Positions 8,580 to 18,500 of a DNA stretch of 64,000 nt are shown in pieces. Under the pieces are notes generated by a model. It saw nothing but the letters and a program-made list of their open reading frames with translations, searched no databases and had not been told where the DNA came from. Made by a program: the position numbers and the translations under genes. Every line of letters starts with the position of its first letter. The stretch's first letter is position 1. The stretch is from Cellulomonas timonensis (GTDB taxonomy: Bacteria > Actinomycetota > Actinomycetes > Actinomycetales > Cellulomonadaceae). The stretch spans positions 62,001 through 126,000 of the forward strand of contig NZ_FCOT01000011.1 in NCBI RefSeq assembly GCF_900046455.1, written 5' to 3'.

Positions 8580-9521
8580 ATGACCGAGATCATCTTCGAC
8601 TGCGACACCGGCGTCGACGACGCCATGGCGATCATGTACGGCGCCGGCAACGGCGCGCAGTTCGTCGCGTGCACCGTCACGCACGGCAACGTGCCCGTGC
8701 ACGTGGGCGCCCGCAACACGCTGACCATCCTCGACGCGGTGGGCCTCACCGACGTGCCGGTGCACCAGGGGGCCGCGCGCCCGATGGCGCAGCCGCTGCT
8801 CACCGCCGAGTTCGTGCACGGCCACGACGGACTGGGCGACGCCGGGCACCCGCAGTCGTCACGCGAGCTGGCGGGCACGCTGGCCGCCGCGGAGATCGTC
8901 CGGCTGGCCCGCAGCCGCCCCGGCGAGCTCACGCTCGTGGCCGTCGGCCCGCTCACCAACATCGGGCTGGCGCTGCTGCTTGAGCCCGAGCTGCCGCGCC
9001 TGATCCGCCGCGTGGTGGTGATGGGCGGCGCCGCCGGGGTGCCCGGGAACGCGTCGGAGACCGGCGAGGCGAACATCTGGCACGACCCGGAGGCCGCGCA
9101 GCTCGTCCTCGACGCGCCGTGGGACCTGGTGCTGGTGGGCCTCGAGATCACGATGAGCACCGCCATGCCGCCCGAGGTCGTGGCCCGGCTGGAGGCCGTC
9201 GACACCCCGCACGGCCGGATGCTGTGGCAGTCGATGCAGCACTACATCGACGTGTACGAGCCGCTGGTGGGCATGCGGACGTGTGTGCTGCACGACCCGC
9301 TGGCCATGGCCCTGGCCCTGGACCCGGACCTGGCGACGTACCGCCTGGTGCGGGCCAGCATCGAGCTGCGCGGCGAGAAGACCCGCGGCCAGGTCGTCGC
9401 GGACCTGCGCGGCTACGAGGCCGACCCGGTCGACCCGCTTGAGCCCGGCGTGGTGCGCCTCGTCGACACGCTCGACCTCCCCGCCTTCCACGAGAAGTTC
9501 CTGCGCGCGCTCGGCGCCTGA
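8580..9521 (+). CDS. Nucleoside hydrolase 2 of 4
   Basis: 313 aa IUNH-family enzyme. The metal-binding motif reads DCDTGVDDAMAI and the later core is VAVGPLTNIGLALL, VVMGGAAG, GEANIWHDPEAAQLVL and a final HDPLAMALAL. It shares the GEANIWHDPEAA style with hydrolase 4, whereas hydrolases 1 and 3 have AAEFNI, so the four copies form two subtypes. The ATG follows the preceding stop after two bases, implying translational coupling. The role is to convert imported nucleosides to base and ribose for RbsK. Confidence 0.92.
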   Translation: MTEIIFDCDTGVDDAMAIMYGAGNGAQFVACTVTHGNVPVHVGARNTLTILDAVGLTDVPVHQGAARPMAQPLLTAEFVHGHDGLGDAGHPQSSRELAGTLAAAEIVRLARSRPGELTLVAVGPLTNIGLALLLEPELPRLIRRVVVMGGAAGVPGNASETGEANIWHDPEAAQLVLDAPWDLVLVGLEITMSTAMPPEVVARLEAVDTPHGRMLWQSMQHYIDVYEPLVGMRTCVLHDPLAMALALDPDLATYRLVRASIELRGEKTRGQVVADLRGYEADPVDPLEPGVVRLVDTLDLPAFHEKFLRALGA

Positions 9522-9576
9522 CCCGCCGACCGCCTGACCGCCTGACCGGCCTCACCGCCGAGACGAAGGAGTGACC

Positions 9577-10524
9577 ATGGCCATCCCCGTCATCATCGAC
9601 ACGGACCCGGGCATCGACGACGCCCTGGCCCTCATGCTCGCCGTGGCGAGCCCCGAGCTGGACCTGCGGGCGGTCACCACCGTCGGCGGCAACACCGGCC
9701 TGGCCCACACCACCGAGAACGCGCTGCGGCTCATGCACCTGCTCGGCCGGGACGACGTGCCGGTGGCCGCGGGCGCCGATGTGCCGCTCGTGCGCCGCGA
9801 CTCCGCCCCCGACCCGAACACCCACGGCGAGGACGGGTTCGGCGGCGTGCGGCTGGCTCCCGCGCCGCGCGGCGTGGACGCCCGATCGGCCGTGCAGCTC
9901 ATGGTCGACGTGATCGAGGGCTCGGCGGAGCAGGTGACGCTCATCGCGCTGGGCCCGCTGACGAACGTCGCGGTGCTGATCGCCGCGTTCCCGGACGTCG
10001 CCGCGAAGCTCGAGCGCATCGTCCTCATGGGCGGCGGCGCCCGGGTGATCGGCAACATGACGCCCGCCGCCGAGTTCAACATCTGGTACGACCCGGACGC
10101 CGCGGCGCGGGTCTTCGCTGCGGGCATCCCCGTGACGATGGTCGGCCTGGACGTCACGCACTTCGCGCTCACCGCCCCCGAGGACTGGGACGGCCTGCGC
10201 GGCGGCGGGCCCGTCGCCCAGGCGGTGCTGGGGATGGTCGAGTTCTACACCGCCTACCACCTGGCGATGTCGGGCAACCCGTCCACGGCGCAGCACGACT
10301 CGCTGGCGGTGGCGGCGGTCATCCAGCCGAGCCTGGTGACGACTCGCAGCCTCTACGTCGATGTGGAGTGCGCCGGGGCCCTCACGCGCGGCATGACGGT
10401 CGTGGACGTGGACAACGTCGCCAAGGCCGCCCCCAACGCCGACGTGGCCCTCGAGGTGGACGCCGACGCCTTCAACCGGCTGTTGGTCTCCCGCGTCGTC
10501 GAGCTCGACGCCCGCCTGCGCTGA
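9577..10524 (+). CDS. Nucleoside hydrolase 3 of 4
   Basis: 315 aa IUNH-family enzyme with DTDPGIDDALALMLA at the N-terminus, LGPLTNVAVLI, IVLMGGGARV and AAEFNIWYDPDAAARVF, and a C-terminal QHDSLAVAAVI. AAGGAG at 9566-9571 lies five bases before the ATG at 9577, which decides the start over an in-frame GTG at 9571. The DTDPGIDDALAL form is the commonest IUNH signature and includes purine- and pyrimidine-specific members. It is third in the tandem array and most like hydrolase 1 in its AAEFNI segment. Confidence 0.92.
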   Translation: MAIPVIIDTDPGIDDALALMLAVASPELDLRAVTTVGGNTGLAHTTENALRLMHLLGRDDVPVAAGADVPLVRRDSAPDPNTHGEDGFGGVRLAPAPRGVDARSAVQLMVDVIEGSAEQVTLIALGPLTNVAVLIAAFPDVAAKLERIVLMGGGARVIGNMTPAAEFNIWYDPDAAARVFAAGIPVTMVGLDVTHFALTAPEDWDGLRGGGPVAQAVLGMVEFYTAYHLAMSGNPSTAQHDSLAVAAVIQPSLVTTRSLYVDVECAGALTRGMTVVDVDNVAKAAPNADVALEVDADAFNRLLVSRVVELDARLR

Positions 10525-10564
10525 CGCCCGGACCAGCACCACCAGCACGACAGGAGAGCACCAC

Positions 10565-11554
10565 ATGGCACTGAAGATGATCCTCGACTGCGACACGGGC
10601 GTCGACGACACCCTCGCGATCCTCTACGCGTCGCTGCACCCCGAGATCGACCTGATCGGCCTCGGCTCGGTGTGGGGCAACGTCGACGTGGCGACCGCCA
10701 CCCGCAACTGCCTGCACACCGTGCACATGGCGGGCCGCCCGGACGTTCCCGTGGCCGCCGGCGCCGCGGGCCCCATCGCGGGCGGCGAGGCCGTGTTCGC
10801 GTACCACGTGCACGGCGACGACGGCCAGGGCAACGCGGGCTCCGGCCGTGAGGTCGGCGCCGTCGTCCCCGGCAGCGCCGCCGAGCAGATCGTGCGGCTC
10901 GTCACCGCGAACCCGGGCGAGGTGGAGATCGTCGCGGTGGGCCCGCTCACCAACCTGGCGATCGCCCTGGGCCTGTGCCCCGAGCTGCCGAGCCTGGTGC
11001 GGGGCGTGACCATCATGGGCGGCGCCGCCGACGCCCCCGGCAACGTCACCGAGGTGGCCGAGGCCAACATCTGGTGCGACCCGGAGGCCGCCGCTGCCGT
11101 CTTCCACGCCCCGTGGCGGCTGACGATGGTGGGCCTGGACGTCACGATGCGCACCACGCTCGACGACTCGCACCGCGCGCGGCTCGACGCGGGCGGCACC
11201 CTCGGCCAGTACGTGTCGCGGATCCTCGACTTCTACTTCGAGTTCTTCGCCGGGGCGGCGTTCGGCGAGCGCCGCAGCTGCATGCACGACGCGCTGGCCG
11301 TGGCCATCGCCGCCGGCACGCTCGTGCCGGACCTCGCCCCCACCGTGAACGCCTACGTCGTCACCGGCGACGGCCCCACCCGTGGGCAGACCGTCTGCGA
11401 CACGCGCGGCAAGTACATGGGCTTCCCCGCCCAGGAGGGCGCGCACTGCCAGGTGGTGCTGGAGAGCGACCCGCACTTCGGCGACCAGGTCGTCGCCCTT
11501 ATCGCCGCCGCCGGCGACTCCGCCATCCCGCTCGACAAGGAGACCTCCCAGTGA
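10565..11554 (+). CDS. Nucleoside hydrolase 4 of 4
   Basis: 329 aa IUNH-family enzyme with DCDTGVDDTLAILYA, VAVGPLTNLAIALG, IMGGAADAPGN and AEANIWCDPEAAAAVF. AGGAGAG precedes the ATG. It is closest in style to hydrolase 2. The final TGA overlaps the GTG of the dehydrogenase gene (GTGA at 11551-11554). Four consecutive paralogues probably widen the range of nucleosides handled; individual specificities cannot be assigned by eye. Confidence 0.92.
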   Translation: MALKMILDCDTGVDDTLAILYASLHPEIDLIGLGSVWGNVDVATATRNCLHTVHMAGRPDVPVAAGAAGPIAGGEAVFAYHVHGDDGQGNAGSGREVGAVVPGSAAEQIVRLVTANPGEVEIVAVGPLTNLAIALGLCPELPSLVRGVTIMGGAADAPGNVTEVAEANIWCDPEAAAAVFHAPWRLTMVGLDVTMRTTLDDSHRARLDAGGTLGQYVSRILDFYFEFFAGAAFGERRSCMHDALAVAIAAGTLVPDLAPTVNAYVVTGDGPTRGQTVCDTRGKYMGFPAQEGAHCQVVLESDPHFGDQVVALIAAAGDSAIPLDKETSQ

Positions 11555-12360
11555 TCGATCTGACAGACCAGGTGGCGCTCGTCACCGGAGCCGGCCGGGG
11601 CATCGGCCGGTCCATCGCGGTCTCGCTCGCGGAGGCGGGGGCGGCTGTCGTCGTCACCGACCTCGGGCGCCCCGTCGAGGGCCTCACCTATGACCTGGCC
11701 TCGAACGACGACCTCGCCGAGACGGTCCGGCTCATCTGCGACGCGGGCGGCCGGGCGGAGAGCGTCTACGCCGATGTCCGCGACCACGCGGCGCTCGAGG
11801 CGGCGGTGCGCACGGCCACGGACTCCTACGGGCGGCTCGACCTGGTCGTCGCCAACGCCGGGGTCGCGAGCTGGCCCGAGCTGACGTGGAAGGCCACCCC
11901 CGAGCAGTGGCAGACGATGATCGACGTCGTCCTCACCGGCACCTGGAACACCGTGCGGGCCGCCGTCCCGGCGATCCTCGAGGGCGGGCGCGGCGGGTCC
12001 CTCGTCTTCGTCGGCTCCACAGCCGCCGTGAAGCCGCTGCCCACCATCGGGCATTACGCGGCGGCGAAGTACGGGACGGTGGGCCTGCTCAAGAGCCTCG
12101 CGCTCGAGCTCGCGGGCGACAGCATCCGGGTCAACGCCGTCCACCCGGGCGGCACCGGCACCGACATGACGCAGAACCCGGCGGCCGAGCACTGGCAGGC
12201 CACCGCCAAGGGCGTTGGCGGCGCCCTGGAGCTGCCGCTGCCCATCCACCGCATGGAGCCCGTCGACGTGGCGCACGCCGTCCGGTGGCTGTGCTCCTCG
12301 GAGGCCAGGTACATGACCGGCGCCGAGCTGGTGCTGGACGCCGGGGCGACGCTGCGTTGA
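11551..12360 (+). CDS. Mycofactocin-type short-chain dehydrogenase
   Basis: 269 aa classical SDR. Residues ~12-19 give the cofactor motif TGAGRGIG; the catalytic Tyr-Lys is in HYAAAKYG and the preceding Ser in VGSTAAVK. Between beta2 and the ADVRD segment there is an insert containing YDLASNDDLAETVRLI, which strongly resembles the insertion of mycofactocin-dependent SDRs (TIGR03971-type, YPLATPDDLAETVRLV), thought to bury the nicotinamide cofactor. The GTG start overlaps hydrolase 4 by four bases and AAGGAG lies at 11537-11542. The substrate may be an alcohol or sugar made or imported by this operon; that is inference. Confidence 0.85.
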   Translation: MIDLTDQVALVTGAGRGIGRSIAVSLAEAGAAVVVTDLGRPVEGLTYDLASNDDLAETVRLICDAGGRAESVYADVRDHAALEAAVRTATDSYGRLDLVVANAGVASWPELTWKATPEQWQTMIDVVLTGTWNTVRAAVPAILEGGRGGSLVFVGSTAAVKPLPTIGHYAAAKYGTVGLLKSLALELAGDSIRVNAVHPGGTGTDMTQNPAAEHWQATAKGVGGALELPLPIHRMEPVDVAHAVRWLCSSEARYMTGAELVLDAGATLR

Positions 12361-13616
12361 GCCACCACGACAGCGAGCGGCCAGCCCGTCGCGCCGGACC
12401 CCGCCACCCGGGGCCACGGCGTGACGGGTTGACCCTCGCTGTCTTCGTGCTCGTCCTGGTCAGCGCGCTGCTGCAGGGCAGCCTGGGCGGCCTGATGCCG
12501 TTCCTCCAGGCGGACATCCCGATGTCGCACACCATCGGGAGCCTGCACATCACGGCGCTGGCCGTGGGCGGGCTGCTCGCGGCGACCGTCGCCGAGCGGG
12601 TCCGACGACGGCACGGGCGGATGCCGATCCTCATCGGCGCGGCAGTGCTCGGCGCCACGGGGGCCGCGCTGATCTCCACCGCGCAGACCGCCGTGATGAG
12701 CGTGGGCGCGCTCGTGCTGGTCGGGTTCGCCATGAGCTCCACCCTCATCGCGGGCCAGGCGCTGCTGGTCGCCCTGCACGGGCGGCATGGCGCGCAGATG
12801 ATCGGCGAGCTCAACGTGGCCTACAGCATCGGGGCCGTGGCCGCCGCCGCCGCCCTCCCGGTGGTGGCGGCCACGGCCCTGGGCTGGCGCGGGTTCCCCG
12901 CTGTGCAGGCCGCGCTGCTGCTCGTGGTGGTGGTGCCCCTGCTGCTGCGGGGGCGCGCCGCCATGGACGCCGACTCCACCGGGGCCGCCGGTCGCCAGGC
13001 GGCGTCCACCCTGCGCCGGCCCCGGGCCGCCTACGCGGCCATGTGCCTGAGCGTGGCCGTGGAGTGGTCCTTCATCTTCTGGACGGCCACCCACCTGGTG
13101 GACGTCGGCGGCTTCTCGGCGCCCACCGCCGCCGGGGCCGCGTCGGTGATGTGGGCGGCCATCGTGGCCGGCCGCGTGCTCGGCAGCAGGCTCGTCGGGG
13201 TGCTCGGCGCGCCGCCTGTGCTGGTGGCCTCGCTGCTGGTGGGCCTGGCGGCAGTCGCCGTCCTCACCTTCGCGACCACCCCGTTCCTCGCCGTGCTCGC
13301 CGCCGGCCTGGGCGGGCTCGCCGCCGCCAACCTCTACCCGGCGTCGATCGCCCTGGTCGTCAGCGGATTCCCCCACCGGCCCGATGCGGCCGTCGCGCGG
13401 GCCTCGCTGCTCACCTCGGCCACCTCGATCGCCTTCCCGCTGATGCTCGGCGCCCTCGCCGACGTCGCGGGCCTCCAACTCGCGTTCATGGCCGTCCCCG
13501 TGACGGCCCTGCTCGCGCTCGGCGCCATCCGGATCGCCGGACCGGCGCCCACCGCGAAACCGAATGTCGCGGCTTCCGACCAGACCGACCAGAACTACCA
13601 AGGAGCCACCACATGA
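12357..13616 (+). CDS. MFS transporter
   Basis: About 419 aa with roughly twelve hydrophobic segments and the MFS loop RVRRRHGRMPIL between segments 2 and 3. The frame opens before the dehydrogenase stop; the best start is TTG at 12357, overlapping as TTGA, with TTG 12429 as a shorter alternative, because no ATG or GTG lies near the first membrane segment. The stop overlaps the PsuG start (ATGA). Its place between the dehydrogenase and PsuG suggests import of pseudouridine or export of a released base; the cargo is inference. Confidence 0.82.
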   Translation: MSHHDSERPARRAGPRHPGPRRDGLTLAVFVLVLVSALLQGSLGGLMPFLQADIPMSHTIGSLHITALAVGGLLAATVAERVRRRHGRMPILIGAAVLGATGAALISTAQTAVMSVGALVLVGFAMSSTLIAGQALLVALHGRHGAQMIGELNVAYSIGAVAAAAALPVVAATALGWRGFPAVQAALLLVVVVPLLLRGRAAMDADSTGAAGRQAASTLRRPRAAYAAMCLSVAVEWSFIFWTATHLVDVGGFSAPTAAGAASVMWAAIVAGRVLGSRLVGVLGAPPVLVASLLVGLAAVAVLTFATTPFLAVLAAGLGGLAAANLYPASIALVVSGFPHRPDAAVARASLLTSATSIAFPLMLGALADVAGLQLAFMAVPVTALLALGAIRIAGPAPTAKPNVAASDQTDQNYQGATT

Positions 13617-14542
13617 GCACCACCCCTGTCGTCCTGTCCGAAGCCGTCGCCGACGCCCTCGCCGAGGGCCGCCCGGTTGTCGCCCTCGAGTCGACGATCA
13701 TCAGCCACGGCTTCCCGCGCCCGCGGAACCTCGGCGCCGCCCGCCACTTCGAGCAGCTGCTCGTCGACGACGGCGTCACCCCCGCCACCATCGCCGTGAT
13801 CGACGGCGTGCTGCGGGTGGGCCTCGAGGACGAGCACATCGTCCGCATCGCCGAGGACACCTCCGTCATCAAGGTGTCCAGCCGCGACCTCGGCATCGCC
13901 ATGGTCAAGAAGGTCACCGGCGCCACCACCGTCGCGGCGACGGCCCTGCTCGCACACGCCGCGGGCATCCGGGTCTTCTCCACCGGCGGCCTGGGCGGCG
14001 TGCACCGCGGCGCCCAGGAGTCCTTCGACGAGTCGGCCGACCTGACCATGCTGTCGAAGCTGCCGATCACCGTGATCTCCGCGGGCGCCAAGTCGATCCT
14101 CGACATCCCGGCGACCCTCGAGCGGCTCGAGTCCCTCGGCGTCACGGTGCTCGGGTACCGCACCCAGCGGTACCCGGGCTTCTACCTGACCGACTCGGGA
14201 CACTCCATCGACTGGCAGGTCGAGACCCCGGAGGAGATCGCGGGCGTCATGGCCGCGCACGACTCGATTGGCTCGACGCACGCCGTCCTCGTGGCCAATC
14301 CGCTGCCCGTCAGCCAGCAGCTCGACCCCGAGCTGCACGACCGCGTCCTCGCCGCCGCGTTCGAGGCCGCCGAGGCGCAAGGTGTGGGCGGCAAGGAGGT
14401 CACCCCGTTCCTCCTCGCGTACCTGGTGCAGCACACCGAGGGCAAGAGCCTGGACGTCAACATCGACATCGCCAGCAACAACATCACCCTCGGTGGCCAG
14501 ATCGCGACCGCGTGGGCCGGTCGTGGCGCCGCGCAGCGCTGA
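13613..14542 (+). CDS. psuG: Pseudouridine-5'-phosphate glycosidase
   Basis: 309 aa, the normal length for PsuG/YeiN/IndA. It reversibly splits pseudouridine 5'-phosphate into uracil and ribose 5-phosphate. Diagnostic segments are VALESTIISHGFPRP near the N-terminus, TTVAATALLAHAAGI, FSTGGLGGVHRG and VISAGAKSILDIPATLE, which includes the likely Schiff-base lysine, then ASNNITLGGQIA at the end. AAGGAG at 13600-13605 lies seven bases before the ATG, and the start overlaps the MFS stop by four bases. With the adjoining kinase it forms the two-step pseudouridine salvage pathway. Confidence 0.95.
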   Translation: MSTTPVVLSEAVADALAEGRPVVALESTIISHGFPRPRNLGAARHFEQLLVDDGVTPATIAVIDGVLRVGLEDEHIVRIAEDTSVIKVSSRDLGIAMVKKVTGATTVAATALLAHAAGIRVFSTGGLGGVHRGAQESFDESADLTMLSKLPITVISAGAKSILDIPATLERLESLGVTVLGYRTQRYPGFYLTDSGHSIDWQVETPEEIAGVMAAHDSIGSTHAVLVANPLPVSQQLDPELHDRVLAAAFEAAEAQGVGGKEVTPFLLAYLVQHTEGKSLDVNIDIASNNITLGGQIATAWAGRGAAQR

Positions 14543-15470
14543 CGGCGCCCCGACGGGCGGGCCGGGAGGTGTCCTCGTCGTCGGGGACGTCATCAACGAC
14601 ATCCTGGTCCGCCCGCTCGCCGGGGTGACGGTCGACTCCGACACGCGTGCGGAGATCGTCCGGAGCCCCGGCGGGTCCGCCGCCAACCAGGCGTGCTGGC
14701 TGGGGCGCCTGGGCAACCAGGTCACGTTCGTGGGCCGTGTCGGGGCGTTCGACCACGCGTTCCACACGGACTTCCTGGCGGGGTTCGGGGTCGACGCGCG
14801 GCTCGCTGTCGACACAGCAGCCGAGACGGGGACCATCGTCATCATGGTCGACCCCGAGGGCCGGCGGACGATGCTCACGGACCGCGCGGCGAACCTCAAC
14901 CTCACCGCGGACGACGTCCCCGCCGATCTGCTCGGCTCGGCGTCGATGCTGCATCTCACCGGATACTCGTACTTCGAGACCGGGGTGCGCGGCGCCGCGA
15001 TGACCCTCATGGACCGGGCCCGGATCCTGGGCACCCCGGTGTCCGTGGACCCGAGCTCGGTGTCGTTCCTGCGCGAGGTGGGGGCGGAGCAGTTCCTGCG
15101 CTGGACGGCGGGGGCGCAACTCTGCTTCCCGAACCGGGACGAGGCGGAGGCCCTCACGGGGACTTCCGACCCGATGCTCGGCGCGGCCCGGCTCACTGAG
15201 CACTATGGGACGGCGGTGGTCACCCTCGACGGCGACGGCTGCGTCGGGGCGAGCGCCGGGTCCGAGCCGGTGCACGTCCCGGCGGACCGGGTCGCCGCCG
15301 TGGACACCACCGGCGCCGGCGACGCGTTCTGCGCCGGGTTCCTGGACCACTGGTCCCGGGAGCCGGAGCCGGTTGAGGCTGCCCGGGCGGGGGCCCGGGT
15401 GGCGCGGGAGGCGGTCGCCAAGATGGGCGCCCGTCCGTCCCGCGTCGAGGTCAGCGGCTCCACGCCATAG
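14523..15470 (+). CDS. psuK: PfkB-family kinase, probable pseudouridine kinase
   Basis: 315 aa PfkB-family kinase beginning at GTG 14523, which overlaps the end of psuG by 20 bases; no better start precedes the VLVVGDVINDI strand. It shows the PfkB motif SPGGSAANQACWLGRLG and the C-terminal DTTGAGDAFCAGFLDHW with the catalytic Asp. PsuK phosphorylates pseudouridine at the 5' position to feed PsuG, and psuG-psuK pairing is conserved, which is the main reason for the name. A generic sugar or nucleoside kinase role remains possible. A strong hairpin follows within 11 bases. Confidence 0.82.
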   Translation: MAPRSADGAPTGGPGGVLVVGDVINDILVRPLAGVTVDSDTRAEIVRSPGGSAANQACWLGRLGNQVTFVGRVGAFDHAFHTDFLAGFGVDARLAVDTAAETGTIVIMVDPEGRRTMLTDRAANLNLTADDVPADLLGSASMLHLTGYSYFETGVRGAAMTLMDRARILGTPVSVDPSSVSFLREVGAEQFLRWTAGAQLCFPNRDEAEALTGTSDPMLGAARLTEHYGTAVVTLDGDGCVGASAGSEPVHVPADRVAAVDTTGAGDAFCAGFLDHWSREPEPVEAARAGARVAREAVAKMGARPSRVEVSGSTP

Positions 15471-15480
15471 CCGTTGACCA

Positions 15481-15517
15481 GACGCCGGGCCGGCCCTGCG
15501 GGGGTCGGCCCGGCGTC
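15481..15517. terminator. Intrinsic-type hairpin between convergent psuK and sbcC
   Basis: A perfect 12-bp stem (GACGCCGGGCCG with CGGCCCGGCGTC) closes a 13-base loop. There is no T tract, as is usual in high-GC actinobacteria. Lying between two converging genes, it could stop transcription in both directions. Confidence 0.75.
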
Positions 15518-15551
15518 ACGTCATCGGTCACACCGTCCCCCGAGGGCGCTG

Positions 15552-18500
15552 TCAGCCCGCGCGCACCGACAGCGTGCTGGCGCCGTCGGGCAGCCGCCGC
15601 ACCTCGATCCGCTCCGCGATGGACGCCTTGAGCGCCTCGACGTGCGAGACCACGCCCACCACCCGGCCACCGGCGCGCAGCCGGCCCAGCTCGGCGAGCA
15701 CCGCGTCGAGGGTGTGCGGGTCCAGTGAGCCGAAGCCCTCGTCGACGAACAGCGTCCCCAGGTCGATGCCGCCCGCCTCGGCGGTGACCACGTCGGCCAT
15801 GCCCAGGGCCAGGCACAACGACACGTAGAACGTCTCCCCTCCGGAGAGCGTCCGCGGGTCGCGCGTCGTCTCGGTGCGGTGGTCGATCACGCGCATCGAC
15901 AGGCCGGTGCGCCGGGTGCGGACGTCCTCGCGCTCGTCGCTGCGCACCAGCTCGAACCGGCCGTCGGACATCACGGCCAGGCGGTCGTTCGCCGCCGCCA
16001 CCACATCCTCGAATCGTCGGACCAGCACGAACGTCGCCAGGGTGAGCGCCCGGGCGTTGTCCCCGCCCGATGCGGCGGCGAGGCCGGCCACCCGGGTCAC
16101 GGGCGCCGCGCCGGCCAGCGCGCCCTCCAGCGCCTTCGACGCCTCCGCCACCTGCGCCAGCGACGTCCGCGCCGCCGCGGCACGCTCGGCGGCGAGCGCG
16201 GCGGCGCCCGCCAGGCGGGTGGCCTCGGCGGCGCGGGCGGTGTGCTCGGCGCGGGCCGCGGCGACCCGGGCCTCCAACTCGGCCGGGTCGGGGCCGGGAT
16301 CGGGCAGGCTCGCGAGGGCCGGGTCCGCGAGCTCGGCGCGCACGCGCTCGACGGCCGCCTCATGCTGGCGCACGGCCTCCTCCAGCGCGGTCAGCGCCTC
16401 CGGGGCCAGCAACGAAGCCCGTGCGTCCTCCGCGTCGAGGAAGCCGTGCTCGGCGAGTCCCTGCTCGAGCTCGGCGGTGCGCGTCAGGCGGTCACGGGTG
16501 GCCCGCTCCACGTCTCCGAGGGCGTCCAGGACGGCGGTGGCCGCCGTGATCCTGGCCCGGAGCGCGTCCTGCCGGGCCTGGACCGTGGGGCTGCCGGCGC
16601 GGGCCTCGTCGACGTCCCGCTCATCGCGAACCAGTGCCGCGTCGAGCGCTGTGGCCCGCGCCTGCTCCGCGGCGCAGAGCTGCTCGAGCTCGCCGCGGCG
16701 GCCGCGCGCGATCTCCGTCTCCTCGTCATGCGCGGCCAGGGCCGCCTGCGCGGCCAAGCGGTCCGCCTCGCCCGACTCCGCCATGCCCACGAGCATCTGC
16801 GCCTGGGCCAGCCTGCCCTTGGCCTGCTCGACGCTGAGCCCCTCGGCTGCCTCCTGCGCGGCGGCGAGGCGCTCGGTCAGCGCGGCCACCTCGGCGGCCT
16901 GCTCGGCGAGGACCGTCTCGGCATGGGCCCGCTCCTGTGACGCGCGCTCGACGTCCTCGGCGGTGATGCCCGCCGCGTCGACCGGCGCCTTGGCGGGGTG
17001 CTCGCGCGCCCCGCACACCGGGCACGGATCCCCCGAGGCCAGCCCACCGGCCAGCTCCCCGGCGATCCCGGCGATGCGCGCGTCACGCGCCTGCGCCTCA
17101 TGCTCCACCGCCCGGTGCGCGGCGATGGCCGCCGCGCCCTGGATCCGGGTCGCCTCGTCGAGCTCCTGGGCGGTGCGCTCCGCCACGCCCGCCGCCGCCA
17201 GCAGAGCCTCGGCGGCCTTCTCCTCGGCGCGGCGCCCGCTGAGCTCGCTCATCAGCTCGGTGGCCGTCGCGAGCTGGGACACGATCTCCGCCCGCTCGGC
17301 TGGCCGCGTGGTGAGCACGTCCGCGAGCCGGTCCGCCTCGCTGCGCGCGGTGGCCAGCGACGTGTGCAGGTCCCGCGCCTCGCGGCGCCGCTCCGGCAGA
17401 TCTGCCTCGAGCGCGACCAGGCGGGTCAGGGTCGCCGCCGTCTGCTCGTCCCGACGGCGGGGGGCGTCCGGCGCGGCGGTGAGCTGCGCGACCAGGTGCG
17501 TCGGGTCCACGGGCTCGTCGCCGGGCAACTCCTGCGGATGCCGCCCCAGCAGCCCGAACACGCGCGAGGTGGCCGGCAACAGCCCTGTTGGCGCCGCGGC
17601 GACGGCGGCGTGCACGGCGGACTCGGCGCTGGCCTGCGCGCGCACGGCGCCGTCCAGGCCGTTCATCAACGAGCGGACGGCAAGCGCCCGGCGCCCCCGG
17701 TCGCGGCGCTCCACGTCCTGCGCGTGGGCGCCGGCCAGGGCCTCCAGCTCGTCCCGCTCGGCGCGCAGACGGCTGCGGCGGGCCAGCGCGGCAGCCACCG
17801 TGGTGAGGCTGTCGAGCGTCGCGGCCGCCTCCGTGGCGCCGAGCTCACCCCGCGCCTGGTCGGCCTGGGCCTGCCGGGAGTGCTCCATCAGCCGCTCCAC
17901 GTGGCCCTGGGCGAGCGCCACCGCCTGCCCGGCCTCATCGGCGGCGGCGACCTCGAGCTCGTGGGCGGCCGCGTCGTCGAGGGCCGCCGCGCCGGCGAAA
18001 TGCGCGGCGGCGCTGCGCAGCGATCCCCGGGCCTCGGTGACGGCCCGCTGCGCCTCCCGGCGCATCTCCTCGAGCCGCTGCTGCATCTTCTCGTACACCT
18101 CGGTGCCGAAGATCTTCTGCAGCAGGCTGCGCCGATGCTCCGGGTCAGCGCGCAGGAAGCTCGCGAACTCACCCTGCGGCAGCACGATCGTCTGGACGAA
18201 CTGCGCCCGGTCCAACCCGATGATCCGCTGCAACTCGGCCCCGGCCTCGTCGAGCCGGGTCGAGAGGATCTCGCCGTCGGACGCGTCCGCGTCGTCCAGG
18301 ACCTCCACCGGCAGCCGCCACAACTTCACCGTCGACTGCTGCCGCGCGGTGCCCGTCCCCCGCTTCTTGGGCCGGTCATAGGCCGGGGTGCGGCGCACCC
18401 GGAAGACGCCCGCGCCGGTCTCGAAGACCAGGTCGACCACGCTCTCCACGTCCTCGGCGGCGAACGCCGAGCGCAGACGCTCCTCACTGGCGGCCGGTGA

